The position numbers and the translations under genes were made by a program. DNA of 64,000 nt from Puccinia triticina (lineage: Eukaryota; Basidiomycota; Pucciniomycetes; Pucciniales; Pucciniaceae): assembly GCF_026914185.1 (NCBI RefSeq), contig NC_070569.1:2356001-2420000 (forward strand), written 5' to 3'. This document shows, in pieces, positions 1-10,054 of this stretch. Numbering within the stretch: position 1 is the first letter of the stretch; every line of letters starts with the position of its first letter. The notes under the pieces are model-generated. The model worked only from the letters and a program-made list of their open reading frames with translations. It was not told where the DNA came from and made no database searches.

Positions 1-20
1 CAAAAGCTAGTCGCCCCGTT

Positions 21-596
21 TTACCACGAACCAACGAAACGAGTGAGGGATGTACACTGTGCTCCACGAGCACTCCAGTGAGCGCCGTCATTATCCGCCG
101 CAGTAGACTTAAAATATTCTGGCGACTCAAAAACCCTGGCGACAGTTGCTCTCAGTGACAATTCCCAGTCCGGAAAGTTGACTCCGTCCTCCGCAAGATG
201 AGGCTCAATGGCCTTCCCAAGCTTCTGGTATTTCGCGAGAGCATCCGCCAGCGCCACCGCACGATCCGTCGAAGTCGAAGTCTTCACTTCCGGTTTCTCC
301 TCCCGAGGCTTGTTAATTTGTTGCAGAATCGCTACCAATTGATCCAGGGAGACAAACTGAGGACCCGCCGGAGTCAACGCGGCAGTCGACTTTCCTTTGT
401 CTTTAGTCGTCTCTTCAGGCATCTTCACCTCGTCCCTGCTGACTGAAACCAAACCAGGTAGAGGTGTGTGGATGGCGGCGTATGGTGGGAAGTTGAGGAG
501 TTTACGAAAAGGAGAGCAGTCTTCTGGCGGCAGCGGCACCGAAGGTGTAGTTGGACGATCAACGGTTGAAGTTTCAGCGGGAGATCCAGTTCGCAA
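21..596 (-). pseudogene. Ty1/Copia-like Gag fragment
   Basis: An open frame of 191 codons with a Ser/Thr/Pro-rich N-terminal half. Near residue 135 it has a segment reading DGVNFPDWELSLRATV, which resembles the 'DG-x-N-F-x-x-W-x-x-x-L' signature of Gag proteins of Ty1/Copia retrotransposons in fungi. Such Gag proteins package element RNA into cytoplasmic particles. The frame stops right after a VGSW motif, 20 bases from the window edge, and the codons after the stop read on as if the protein once continued. This suggests a nonsense mutation. No protease, integrase or reverse transcriptase is visible because the element would run off the left edge. The start codon is uncertain. Family assignment is by motif only. 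Confidence 0.45.
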
Positions 597-960
597 GGAG
601 AGCGGCCTATCGAACCTCTTTCCAGACCTCGTGCCCCGAGGTAGATCCGGTATCTGAAAGTACGACAGATTGGAGGGATGCTCACGGCTGTGGCCCGTAG
701 TTCACCACAAAAACCCTAGGAGGTGCACACGCAGAGCGACTTACTTTAGCACTGAGGGCTACCTAACCCTATTTTTCAGATCAAAGAATGAACGAGTTAA
801 TCGGAACCCGTCGAGTGATACTTGAAAACGAGCCGAACCAGAATCAAGATCGTTCGAGATTTTATCACAGAAAACAAGTTTGACCAAGACGGAATTGGTC
901 TGTCCGAGACGAAATCGGCACCGGAGGGATGAGTTCGAATGTTGAAGTTAAGAAATCCTA
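597..960. other. Intergenic, no gene seen
   Basis: This stretch holds no supported gene. It lies between the Gag-like fragment and the palindromic repeat array and may be retroelement leader or flank. Confidence 0.4.
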
Positions 961-1316
961 GGACCGGTCATTGAGAGGAAACAACCCTCTCAATGACCGG
1001 TGCTGGTCATTGGGAGGAAAAATCCCTCTTGATAACCGCTGCTGGTCATTGGGAGGACTCATCCCACTCATCCCTCTCAATGAACGGGACAGACCGGTCA
1101 TCAAGAGGGGTGCTTCCTCCTGATTTCCTCCCAATGACCAGGACAGACCGGAAATCAGGAGGAAGCACCCCTCTTGATGACCGGTCTGTCCCGTTCATTG
1201 AGAGGGATGAGTGGGATGAGTCCTCCCAATGACCAGCAGCGGTTATCAAGAGGGATTTTTCCTCCCAATGACCAGCACCGGTCATTAAAAGGTTGTTTCC
1301 TCTCAATGACCAGTCC
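961..1316. repeat. Long inverted repeat (356-bp palindrome)
   Basis: The arms 961-1127 and 1151-1316 are reverse complements with only a few mismatches near the outer ends, separated by a loop of about 23 bases. The arms are themselves made of minisatellite units with the core CAATGACCGGT...ACCGGTCATTG, and translations of the two strands give almost the same peptide. A transcript could fold into a hairpin of about 165 bp. It is not a gene. Confidence 0.9.
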
Positions 1317-1640
1317 ATACCGGCCATTGAGAGGGATGAGTCCTCCCGATACCCACCACCAGGCATTGGGAGGACTCATCCCTCTTGATGACCGGTATAG
1401 ACCAGCCATCAGGAGGAAACAGCTCTCTCAATGACCGGTCTGCCCCGGTCATTGAGAGGGATGAGTCCTCCCAATGACCACCACGGGTCATTGAGAGGGT
1501 TGTTTCCTCCCGATGATCAGGAGGGATGAGTCCTCCCAATGACCAGCACTGGTCATAGAGAGGGCTGTTTTCTCCCTATGACCAGTCTATACAGTTCATC
1601 AAGAAGGATGAGTCCTCCTAATGACCAGCATCAACCAGTC
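1317..1640. repeat. Palindromic minisatellite array
   Basis: Degenerate tandem units of about 40-60 bp continue from the preceding palindrome. Each unit alternates a CTCTCAATGACC half and a GGTCATTGAGAGG half, joined by GGATGAGTCCTCC. The same core recurs near 5385-6115, 21640-22020, 22890-23090 and 24100-24245. Confidence 0.8.
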
Positions 1641-2523
1641 ATTGAGAACTCCAGGGAAGTGTGGTCTTTGGAGTACCTGACCCGCATGTGAATCAACAAA
1701 CTAAAGGTGTATTTTGAGTAAGCAATAGGAAATGATGAAATACAATAAAAAGAAAAAGAAAAGTAAGTACTTAAAGGCAAGGATGACACTAGGACAGGAA
1801 CACGAGAGAACACAAGATGACAAGGAAACAAAGGAAGAACTAAAAGTATAAAGATTAGTTTAATACCAATGGGTGATTGTCGAAGTACTTGATGATGAAC
1901 CTACTGGTGAGAGAATTCTTGATGATCTGAAGACAGTGTTGGCAAATTATTGCAAGGAACAACAAGAGAGAACAAAGCTCTGAAAGTTGGTGGAGTGTTG
2001 AATGGAAGGGATGAGCGAACTGAGCGCTAGAGATCGGCGAGTTGTCAAATAGAAGGGAAAGCGTATGTACGCGAGAACTGATATGAGTAGAGTGGTTATT
2101 TGTCTATGTAAGTGATGACAACAGTGGTGAATCCAAAGCTTGAAGGTGATTTAAAAGGTACAAGCTATAGGGAGCAACTATGATTGTTGCGGGATCCACA
2201 AGAGAAGAAAGAAGATTTCGGAGTAAAGGACAGCTTTAAATATGAGAGATAGAGAGGACCAAGCGGAGATTTTGCTGGAGGAAATATAAAGGTCTGAGAG
2301 CCAAGTTTGATTGATTTCATTCTCAAGCAGACTGTTCTCAGGCCTTGAAGGGATGGACTGGGTTCAAGCTGAAGTACTAGAGGGACAATGATCAGATATT
2401 AACACCGCACTCCATGGAACTTGGAGTGCACAGACATGCACACCAAGTAATGTGGTGTGCACAGACTTGTACACCTTTTTGGTGTGCGCGGGGGACAATT
2501 TTTTGGTGTGCAAAAAAGCAAAC
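1641..2523. other. Intergenic, no gene seen
   Basis: AT-leaning DNA with no supported reading frame. Around 2430-2510 there are several short GGTGTGCA repeats; a similar motif recurs near 30750-30810. It may be decayed retroelement sequence. Confidence 0.4.
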
Positions 2524-3065
2524 CCCAAATTAATAAATCAACTCTCAAATGGCATTTACGTTTCCCAGACTGTCTCATGAAGTCCCCCCGGGTTCTCAGG
2601 ACCCAAATTTGACCCGGTTTGTTTTGGGAGTTGATTAATTAATTCTCTTCTCAAGAATGGGAGTCAATACATTAATTTAACAAAAAATCACGGAATATAA
2701 AAATGGACTTAGTCCGTATCTTGCCACTGGCATACCCAAACACCCTAAAACTTTTACAGCAATCTAAATACACTCTTTAGAAAATATTGTGAGCTTCATG
2801 GCATTAGAACTCCTCAGGGAGACCCTGTGTAGCCGGGGGGCTAATTTGGCAGATTTCCTACTGAGGCAATCCGCCAAATCCTTAGCTGCGGTGGTCCAAA
2901 TGCCCCCAGATTTTTTCTGTCACATAAACTCACTCTCTAGAGAATATTTTAAGCTTCACAGAATCTGCACACATCAGGGAGACCCTGTGTATCGGGTGGG
3001 GGGGGAAGATTTGGCGGATTTCCTACTAAGGCAATCCGCCAAAACCTTAGCTATGGTGCTCCAAT
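2524..3065 (+). repeat. Fold-back block A, left copy
   Basis: It is the reverse complement of 6885-7440. The outer part contains CCCCCCGGG and AATTAATAAATCAACTC motifs. The inner part contains two tandem copies of a unit of about 185 bp marked by GGCGGATTTCCTACTAAGG and CACTCTCTAGAGAATATTTT. Open frames such as 2789-3157 arise from this unit and are not taken as genes. Confidence 0.8.
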
Positions 3066-4031
3066 CGCCCCCAGATTTTCTCTGCCACATGAATACACTC
3101 TCTGAAAAATATTTTGATATTTACAGTGGTATTACACATCAGGAACACCTTATATAAGCGGGGGGCTAATTTGGTTTCCTACTAAGGAACTGCACCAAAT
3201 CCTTTGCTCTAAATGCCCTCAGATTTTTTATGCCATAAGAACAGAGTCTCTAAATCAAATTTTGAGCTTCACGGTATGGTGATCTGCTTGGTGCTAGGCC
3301 GGCGGCAGCGCTGGGAGGGGAAAAGATGTCATGTGACTGCCCTCTTGTATGATCCAGAAAAGAGTCGTAGGGATTCAAGGTGATAGCATTGGGGGAAGTT
3401 GTTTTGAGGTTTTGTCAAGGTGTGGATTCTTGATGGTGGTTGTTGGTTTGGATGTGTGAGGATTCTGGAAGGGGACTGGGGGATCAGATGAAGGACTTGG
3501 ACTTGGGATTCTTGATGATTGATTGAAAAGGTGATGCCCTTATTCTTGGATCAGAATGGCATGCCTCTCCCATCATCCAAGTTCAGTGAAATTGGACTCC
3601 GTGAGGCGAACTGTCACATACATTTCATCATCTCCTTGAGCGCCACATGCGCGCACAACACAACAGACAACAGGGGGAAAAGAAAACAAAACAAAAACAC
3701 AAGACAAAAAGGAGAAACCAGAGAGATGAGGCAGACACATAGACAAAACAACCAACCACCAGTGGAAAGAAAAGAAAGGGAGAAGAAGAATCAAAACCAT
3801 ATGAAACACACAGCCAAAACAAGAGACAAACCCACAGCTCATGCTGTGTTGGGACCAAGAATTTGAAGGGAGTGGACCAGAGGGGGAAATGAAACTGGGG
3901 AAGAAGATGAGAAGGATTGGGAGGAATAAACTGAGAGCTTGAGAGGCTGAATATCTTGAGGTCTTGATAATTGAAAGCTTGAGGTGTGGATTCTTGAATC
4001 TTAAAGCTTGAGGTTTTTGATGACATCTTGA
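3066..4031. other. Left-arm insert, no gene seen
   Basis: After one more partial copy of the block A unit (to about 3230), this DNA has no mirrored partner on the right. The tail (3880-4031) is a run of imperfect CTTGA-containing repeats. Open frames on both strands here have low-complexity translations and no recognisable domain. Confidence 0.4.
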
Positions 4032-4145
4032 CACTGTGAAAAAAACTCAAGAAACTGCTGCCAGTTGACATGCAATATTACAAAGGCGCCTTTGTAATAT
4101 TGCATGTCAACTGACAGCAGTTTCTTGAGTTTTTTTTTTACAGTG
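4032..4145. mobile_element. CACTA-like hairpin MITE
   Basis: This is a nearly perfect 114-bp palindrome with no loop (centre GGCGCC). It begins CACTGTGAAAAAAACTC and ends with the complement ...TTACAGTG. It is flanked by the 3-bp direct repeat TGA (4029-4031 and 4146-4148). CACTG ends plus a 3-bp duplication are the hallmarks of CACTA-superfamily DNA transposons. It is far too short to code for anything. A collapsed relative lies at 13391-13424. Confidence 0.75.
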
Positions 4146-4266
4146 TGAGGGTCTTGAAGATGAAATGTTGAGGATCTTGAGGAATGAGTGAGGATCTTGG
4201 GTCTTGAGGCGTGAAGTCTTGAATCTTGAAAATCTTGAAGGGTGAGAATGAATCTGAGACTTGCTG
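4146..4266. repeat. CTTGA-rich degenerate repeat
   Basis: Short imperfect repeats of the type GATCTTGAGG / GTCTTGAATC continue on from the other side of the MITE. The MITE therefore inserted into this pre-existing simple repeat. Confidence 0.5.
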
Positions 4267-4800
4267 ACACTTCAAGGATAATTAAATTTCCCAAAAAAAA
4301 TACTCAAAGTTTGAGGTTGGGAAAATCATTGAAAAAAAATCACTCTGTACTGAAAAAAAATGCAAACTGAGCGTGCTCAGCCAAAAAAATAAAAATGTGT
4401 CAGACTGAGTAAAAAACAATGGGGCACATTTTTGGGGTGATTTGTCGGACGGGCCTGCACAAGGCCTGCATGGGCCCCTAACAGGCCCGTTGGGCCCATT
4501 GAAAAAGTAGTTTTTGTTTGGAATTCCGATGCTCTGCTAAAATGTGAAATGGGTCAAACTGAATAAAAAAACATGGGGGTACATTTTTGGGGAGATTTTT
4601 TGGACGGGCCTGAATGAGGCCCACATGGCCCCCACAAAGCCCACTGGGCCCATTGAAAGAGTAGCCTTGGTTAAGAAAGCATATGCTCATCTAAGAAATA
4701 AAATGTGTCAGACTGAGTAAAAACCCTAGGGGCACATTGTTGGGGAGGCTTTTTGGACAGGCCTGCATCAGGCCTGTACAGGCCAACAGGGTTCCAAGGA
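4267..4800 (+). repeat. Fold-back blocks B, C and D, left copies
   Basis: Three related units each contain GGGCCTG and GGGCCCATTGAAA motifs and an AAAATGTG(C/T)C...ACTGAGTAAAAAA segment. Each is the reverse complement of a block to the right (D' 4925-5040, C' 5040-5224, B' 6268-6538). The junction of B and C reads GGAATTCCGATGCTCTGCTA, uninterrupted. This is the empty site of the hAT insertion in the right arm. Confidence 0.8.
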
Positions 4801-4924
4801 AAAGGAAAGGGTCTGGACATACTTTCTGTGAGTGCACAAATGTCATACAGATGTCAGAAGCCCTTCAATATCTTCTGTTGATTAGTGGTCAATTGGTGCT
4901 GTTCTGAAACATCATATGGGCATT

Positions 4925-5224
4925 CTTAACCAAGACTACTTCTGGGTTGGCCAAACCAGCTTTGGGTGGGCCCTGACAAGCCTGATGCAGGTCTGTCAAT
5001 AAGCCCCCCCAAAAGTGTGGCCCCATGTTTTTTACTCAGGTTGACACATTTTTTTTTCTTAGCTGAGCATAGGCATTCTTGACCAAGGCTACTCTTTCAA
5101 TGGGCCCAGTGGGCTTTGTGAGGGCCATGTGGGCCTCATTCAGGCCCTTCCAAAAAATCTCCCCAAAAATGTACCCCCATGTTTTTTATTCAGTTTGACC
5201 CATTTCACATTTTAGCAGAGCATC
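4925..5224 (-). repeat. Fold-back blocks D' and C', right copies
   Basis: These are reverse complements of the left blocks D and C, ending in ...TTTAGCAGAGCATC at the left edge of the hAT-like insertion. The last eight bases, AGAGCATC, are one copy of the target-site duplication. Confidence 0.8.
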
Positions 5225-6267
5225 TAGAGATGGCATATGGCACCTGGGTACCTGTGGCGGGTGCGGGTACCCCCCTGTTTTTTCACAAATTCCTCACACC
5301 CGCACCCGCCATGGGAGGTACCCGGGTGCAGAGGGGGAGGTACCCGGGTGCCAGGCACAGGTACCCGGGTATCACCTTTGATGGCTGGCTGACCGGTCAT
5401 CAAGAGGTTGTAGCGCCTTCAATGACCGGCTGGCCGGTCATTGAGAGGTTTTATCCTCCTCAATGGCTGGCTGATTGGTCATTGAGAGCCTTTATCCTTT
5501 TTGATGACCGGTCAGCCGGTCATCAAGAGGTTGTATACCTTTTGATGACCGGTCAGCCGGTCATTGAGAGGTTGTATCCCTTTTGATGACCAGTCAGCCG
5601 GTCATTGAGGGGTTGTATCCCTTTCAATGACCGGTCAGCCGGTCATCAAGAGTGTAGCCTCTTCGATGACCGGTCAGCCGGTCATCAAGAGTGTAGCCTC
5701 CTCAATGACCAGCCAACCGGTCATCAAGAGTGTAGCCTCCTCGATGACCGGCCAACCGGTCATCAAGAGGTTGTAGGCTCTTCAATGATTGGCTGAACGG
5801 TCATCGAGAGCTTTTATCCTCTTCAATTACCGGTCAGCCGGCCATTGAGAGCTTGTATCCCTTTTGATGACCGGTCAGCCGGTGATCGAGAGGTTGTAGG
5901 CTCTTTGATGGCTGGCTGAACGGTCATTGAGAGCTTTTATCCTCCTCAATGGCCGGCTGACCAGTCATCTAGAGCTTTTATCCTCCTCGATGGCCAGACG
6001 ACCGGTCATCGAGAGGTTGTAGGCTCTTCGATGGCCGGCTGAACGGTCATCAAGAGGTTTTATCCGCTTCGATGACCGGTTCAGTCGCTCATTGAGAGGT
6101 ATCCTCTTTGATGACCGGCTGACCGGCGGGTACCCGTCCAGGTACCCGCCGTCCTTCCCACCAGAATTCTGGACACCCGCACCCGCCGGCGGGTACCTGT
6201 AGGGCCAAACGGGTACCTGCCAACGGGTACTGGGTACCCGGCAACGAGTATCCCTTTGCCATCTCTA
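5225..6267. mobile_element. Non-autonomous hAT-like element
   Basis: The element starts TAGAGATGGCA and ends TGCCATCTCTA, an 11-bp terminal inverted repeat. It is flanked on both sides by the 8-bp direct repeat AGAGCATC (5217-5224 and 6268-6275). Eight-base duplications and short TIRs of this kind are typical of the hAT superfamily. Removing the element and one duplication gives exactly the reverse complement of the uninterrupted left arm at about 4521-4545, so the ends are certain. Inside there are GGGTACCCG-rich subterminal repeats at both ends and a minisatellite, but no transposase. Fragments with similar GGTACC-rich ends occur at 10055-10245, 26020-26115 and 38095-38250. Confidence 0.88.
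5385..6115. repeat. Minisatellite inside the hAT-like element
   Basis: About 17 tandem units of roughly 40-45 bp. Each contains GATGACCGGTCAGCCGGTCA followed by TCAAGAGG or TTGAGAGG and a GTTGTA spacer. Each unit is an imperfect palindrome. It gives open frames with a repeated translated peptide, which I do not take as genes. Confidence 0.88.
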
Positions 6268-6538
6268 AGAGCATCGGAATTCCAAACAAAAACTACTTTT
6301 TCAATGGGCCCAACGGGCCTGTTAGGGGCCCATGCGGGCCTTGTGCAGGCCCGTCCAACAAATAACCCCAAAAATGTGCCCCATTGTTTTTTACTCAGTC
6401 TGACACATTTTTATTTTTTTGGCTGAGCACGCTCAGTTTGCATTTTTTTTCAGTACAGAGTGATTTTTTTTTCAATGATTTTCCCAACCTCAAACTTTGA
6501 GTAATTTTTTTGGGAAATTTAATTATCCTTGAAGTGTG
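6268..6538 (-). repeat. Fold-back block B', right copy
   Basis: This is the reverse complement of block B (4267-4545), starting with the second copy of the AGAGCATC duplication. Sequence 6539-6884 that follows has one further copy of the GCGGGGGGCT unit in direct orientation (about 6605-6690) and no gene. Confidence 0.8.
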
Positions 6539-6884
6539 ATCTTGCTGGCAGCAGCAGCAAAAATGCTTCTGACTAGTGGTCAACCAAATAGGCCACCACA
6601 ACGCATTATATAAGCGGGGGGCTGATTAGGCGGATTTGCTACCAAGGAACCACGCCAAAGCCTTATCCACAGTGCCCCAGAATTTCACATCACTGAGTTA
6701 AATACCTTATTGAATAATGGTTGGCTTCTAGGCAGTAACCCACTAACAGAAATAATATTTGAGGGGGTGGCAGCTTTTGGTAGCTTTTGGCGGCATTTGG
6801 TTGGTTGTAATATTCATGTATGATGCAACTTGAATGAAAATACAAGACCAACTAAAGATAAATAACTAAAAAATGTATAGTAAT

Positions 6885-7440
6885 GGGATACAATTAGTAG
6901 CGTGTAACAGCACTGTAGCTAAGGTTTTGGCGGATTGCCTTAGTAGGAAATCCACCAAATCCCCCCCCCGTCTGCACAGGTTCTCCCTGAGGTGTGCTAA
7001 TGCCATGAAGCTTAAAATATTCTCTAGAGAGTGTATTTATGTGACAGAAAAATTTGGGGGCATTTGGACCACCATAGCTAAGGATTGGGCGGATTACCTT
7101 AGTAGATCCGCCAAATTAGCCCCCTGGCTACACAGGGTCTTCCTGAGGAGTACTAATGCCGTGAAGCTTGCCATATTTTCTAAAGAGTGTATTTAGATTG
7201 CTGTATGATTTTCAGGGTGTTTGGGTACACCATTGACAAGATATTTTTTTTATATTCCGTGATTTTTTGTTAAATCAATGTATTGACTCCCATTCTCAAG
7301 AGGAGAATTAATTAATTGACTCCCTGAACACCCCCAGGTCAAATTTGGGTCCTGAGGACCCGGGGGGACGTCATGAGACGGTCCGGGCAACGTAAATGCC
7401 ATTTGGGAGTTGATTTATTAATTTATGGGAGTCAATTTTT
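6885..7440 (-). repeat. Fold-back block A', right copy
   Basis: It is the reverse complement of 2524-3065, including two copies of the 185-bp unit and the outer part with CCCGGGGGGACGTCATGAGA. Divergence from the left copy is modest, so the two arms share a common origin but are not newly made. Confidence 0.8.
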
Positions 7441-8118
7441 CAACTCCCTATCTTTTACATGACATGCATATAGCATGCAAAATTTGATGTGCAAAACTGC
7501 TATATGAAACCTTAGGGAAAAAAAATTACATTAGTTATTTTGCAAGACATTTCCTTGCATGATAATTTTTTGGCCCAATGCCATGCAAAATTCCAAAAGA
7601 CCTGGGGTATGTTGAAATTTTGCGGGCTCTCTTGATTTGCAAGGCATATGTCTTGCAAAACATGACTTGCAAAAATCTGCCACCCCATTATTGTAGACAA
7701 GTGAGTCAAGAGGAGAGAACATTGGGTCTCAGTGCACTGAAAGCCGCAGGGTCTCTCTGACTTACATAACAGCAGGTTGCACTTTATGCAAAGGACTTGG
7801 CACCTGTTGCCTTAGGAATCTGTCACTTTTTTAGAAGACCAATATGACTTGAACTGGTTAATATCTTTGCAGAGTTTGACATCTGAGAAGTGTAAGTTTT
7901 GTTTTCATAAACTATTATGTAAACAGGCGGTAGAAACGCAGGTGAAGCGAGAAAGGGAACAGAAGAAGTGTTATGAATGAGGGGTTTCCTTCATCTATGG
8001 TTGATTTTTGTACGCCGAAGTACTGATCCCATAAGCTTTGAGCAGCGTAGGTACATCGACAAGTAAGGTTGTAGCACAAATCAATGGTGCATTTGTGCAT
8101 GGATTCGCTTAGCTAGCT
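7441..8118. other. Intergenic, downstream of CHZ1
   Basis: AT-rich DNA. 7440-7690 contains repeated TTGCAAG / CATGCAAAA motifs on both strands. No supported gene. The part near 8118 is likely the 3' untranslated region of the minus-strand CHZ1 gene. Confidence 0.4.
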
Positions 8119-8746
8119 TTAGGCTGCTTCGGTTTCCTCTTCTTCCTCGTCTTCCTCGCCACTCTCTTCCTCATCGTCCATTTCCATCGTCTCGTCTCCA
8201 AGCACGACGTCTTCATCTTCATCACTGCAGCAAGCATCAGTCAGTCCTAGAGCATGTCGCATACCACGATCGATGGCACCTGGACTTACTCGTCTTCATC
8301 AGCCTCGGCCTCGGCGGCTTTGCTGTAATCTATCTTCTTTCCACGCGTACGCGAGCCCGAAATAATGTTACTGGGATCAATTTCGGCGAAGTCATCATGA
8401 TCTGGGGTGAGTCGCGCAAGTTTCAGATGGCGCGTGGTTAGTTCCAAGTAATGTGATCGGACGGAATATGGCGAGGCGAAAAGAGCAAGTACGGTCCGTG
8501 AAGGCTTACCATCAGGTTCATCGTCGTCTTCTACGTCCATGGAACCTCCCGCTGTCGGATCAGCCGCGGCTTTGCTCCTAGTTAGGGGTGTATCGGATGA
8601 CGCATGTTCAGGGAAAGACGAATACCAAAAACAAGAAGAATCGAGATCAAGTGTGCATGTACCCACTTTTTGTTGTCGGGGGTGGGGGCGGCAGGGGCTT
8701 CACCGGCGCGTTTCAAAGGATTGGTGGATGCTGCAGCGTCGGACAT
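8119..8746 (-). CDS. CHZ1: Histone H2A.Z-H2B chaperone Chz1-like
   Basis: Four exons (8746-8667, 8577-8510, 8401-8290, 8224-8119) join in frame to 121 residues. Known members of this family bind the H2A.Z-H2B dimer in the nucleus and hand it to the SWR1 remodeller. The middle of the protein carries the CHZ motif: EIDPSNIISGSRTRGKKIDY, followed by an alanine/acid stretch. This closely fits the conserved 'I-x-S-G-R-R-T-R-G-K-x-I-D' core of Chz1. It is flanked by an acidic segment before (MDVEDDDEPDD) and a long Asp/Glu tail after, as in the family. Introns are GT-AG and 90-110 bp or shorter; the 3' end of intron 1 has a CTAAC branch-like site. The start MSDAAAST is the first Met of a coherent exon. 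The protein is slightly shorter than the yeast one. No neighbour suggests an operon-like link. Confidence 0.87.
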
Positions 8747-9230
8747 TGTCGAAGACCGAAAAAATGATCGAAGTACGGAGGAAGTGGTGTGTTGCTCGCG
8801 TGGAGGACGAGGTGAGGGAGACAGTCAACAGTGGACAGCGGCTGAGACGATAATGTATGTTGGTGGCACCGGGGAAAGGGCGAGGGGGACGAAACGCGAG
8901 GCACGAAGGGGGTTTTGCTTAAGACCCCCTGCTTTCGCTATCCGCAGAGCCTCCGCAGGCGATGCACGTGCCCCGTCTCGCCCGTGCCGCCCAAGAGCAC
9001 CAGGCCTACAGCCTCAGGCAACCCCGAGCTATATTGTACATACACCACAACGTTCTGTTGACAGCCTTCGCGTCCCCCGAATGTTGCTTTCCTCCGCAGG
9101 GGGCAATGTTCTGACGCGGTCAGAAATTACCACAAAAGGATCAACCGGGTCCGCATCCTGGCGAAGAGGGGCGGGCGCGCCGATGTTGTTGGACCAACAA
9201 GGGTTCTGCATTTTTGTTTGCCAATCACTC
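8747..9230. other. Intergenic, upstream of CHZ1
   Basis: Presumed promoter region of CHZ1, then GC-rich DNA. A plus-strand open frame across 8604-9242 overlaps CHZ1 in antisense, has no domain and is not accepted as a gene. Confidence 0.4.
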
Positions 9231-9754
9231 CAGCAACATTGAGTTGACGCCTTTCCCTCTGCGCTCCAGAAGGGCGTCAAGGGATCAAGCCCACAACATT
9301 GGGAGTGAGTCAAGCCCCTGGGTGTGAATTGGCAATAGCTTTTGCCCAGGGGTCAAACCCCTACTGGCCTATAACTAAGGTTCCAATCCGGCGCCCCGGA
9401 GCCGGATCCCACCTATTCCGCACCCTCACCCTGGTCATATCCGGAATCTGGCTGGATTCTCCCGGATCTGAAACAGGTACAAAAGCAAGGGGTATTTGCA
9501 GAGAGAAGTGCCAATTTGATTGGGTATGGCGGGGATTCCCCGGTACAGTTCCCAATTCATGCGGGTCTGACGGGTGTTTCCCAAGAAAAGACCTAATTGT
9601 AGGGTGTTTTCTGAGGTTTACCCACATAAATCCCACTTTTGGAGTGCTTTTCACTATCCGACTGGATTCCGGATCTCTTGAGCTCAATCCCAAACCCAGT
9701 CCGGCTTGTGGGGTTTCTGGATTTCTCCGGATCTGCGGGGTCCGGACTGGGGAA
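9231..9754. other. No gene seen; retroelement-like flank
   Basis: An open frame on each strand covers 9299-9829 but neither translation shows a domain. The sequence CCGGATC/GATCCGG recurs many times (9390-9740), which looks like a degenerate repeat and not like a gene. Confidence 0.35.
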
Positions 9755-9890
9755 CTTCATGTGCAATCTGGGACCCTTGCAGATGCCGGTTCAGACCCGA
9801 AAAGTCTAGATTTTTGCAGGGAAATCTAGCTTCTTGGGCTCTAGATCACTTCTGGGAGGCCCACAGATCTTGACAGGAAGTCATCCACTG
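9755..9890 (+). repeat. Dispersed repeat, copy 1
   Basis: This segment (GCAATCTGGGACCC... to ...GACAGGAAGTC) is clearly similar, in the same orientation, to 39265-39395. Shared blocks include TTTTTGCAGGGAAATC and GGCTCTAGATC(A/G)CTTCTGG. It is probably part of a retroelement terminal region. Confidence 0.65.
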
Positions 9891-10054
9891 TTAGTGCTTC
9901 CAGAAGGTGAGCTGTGTGTCAGACGGACCAAACACAAGTGGCTGTAACAGCACAAAGACCCAAATGAGCCAGTTTGCTTTGACTGCTTCACAAAAGAAAC
10001 ATCATTGAAGGCATAATAATATAAAAAAATAAACCAAAATCATTGTCAATGATT
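9891..10054. other. Intergenic, no gene seen
   Basis: No feature recognised. It contains a short AT-rich segment with an inverted ACCAAAATCATTG/CAATGATTTTGGT pair near 10035-10058. Confidence 0.35.

Larger units (their letters stand above)
2524..7440. repeat. Nested 4.9-kb fold-back structure
   Basis: Four blocks on the left (A 2524-3065, B 4267-4545, C 4545-4720, D 4700-4800) are matched by reverse-complement blocks in mirror order on the right (D' 4925-5040, C' 5040-5224, B' 6268-6538, A' 6885-7440), centred near 4860. The left arm holds extra sequence at 3200-4266, including a small MITE. The right arm holds a 1,043-bp hAT-like insertion. There is no transposase inside, so this is either a non-autonomous fold-back element or an inverted duplication. 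Confidence 0.8.

Noticed and set aside
993..1434. Open frames encoding MTGAGHWEEKS- and SPPN-type peptides on both strands
   Set aside because: Nearly identical peptides come from both strands because the DNA is a palindrome. These are repeat by-products.
3573..4071. Minus-strand frames rich in Phe, Ser and Leu
   Set aside because: Hydrophobic low-complexity translation of A/G-rich DNA, in two phases at once. No start, splice or domain support.
5179..5796. Frames encoding repeated TGQPVIER / DDRSAGHQE peptides
   Set aside because: They come from the minisatellite in the hAT-like element, with no start context and no conserved product.
5385..6115. CRISPR-like array
   Set aside because: Units are tandem and imperfect with no unique spacers of constant length, and the host is a eukaryote.
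9310..9400. Possible tRNA gene (GGTTCCAATCC resembles a B box)
   Set aside because: No A box at the right distance, no acceptor stem pairing and no anticodon arm. The region is CCGGAT-rich repeat.
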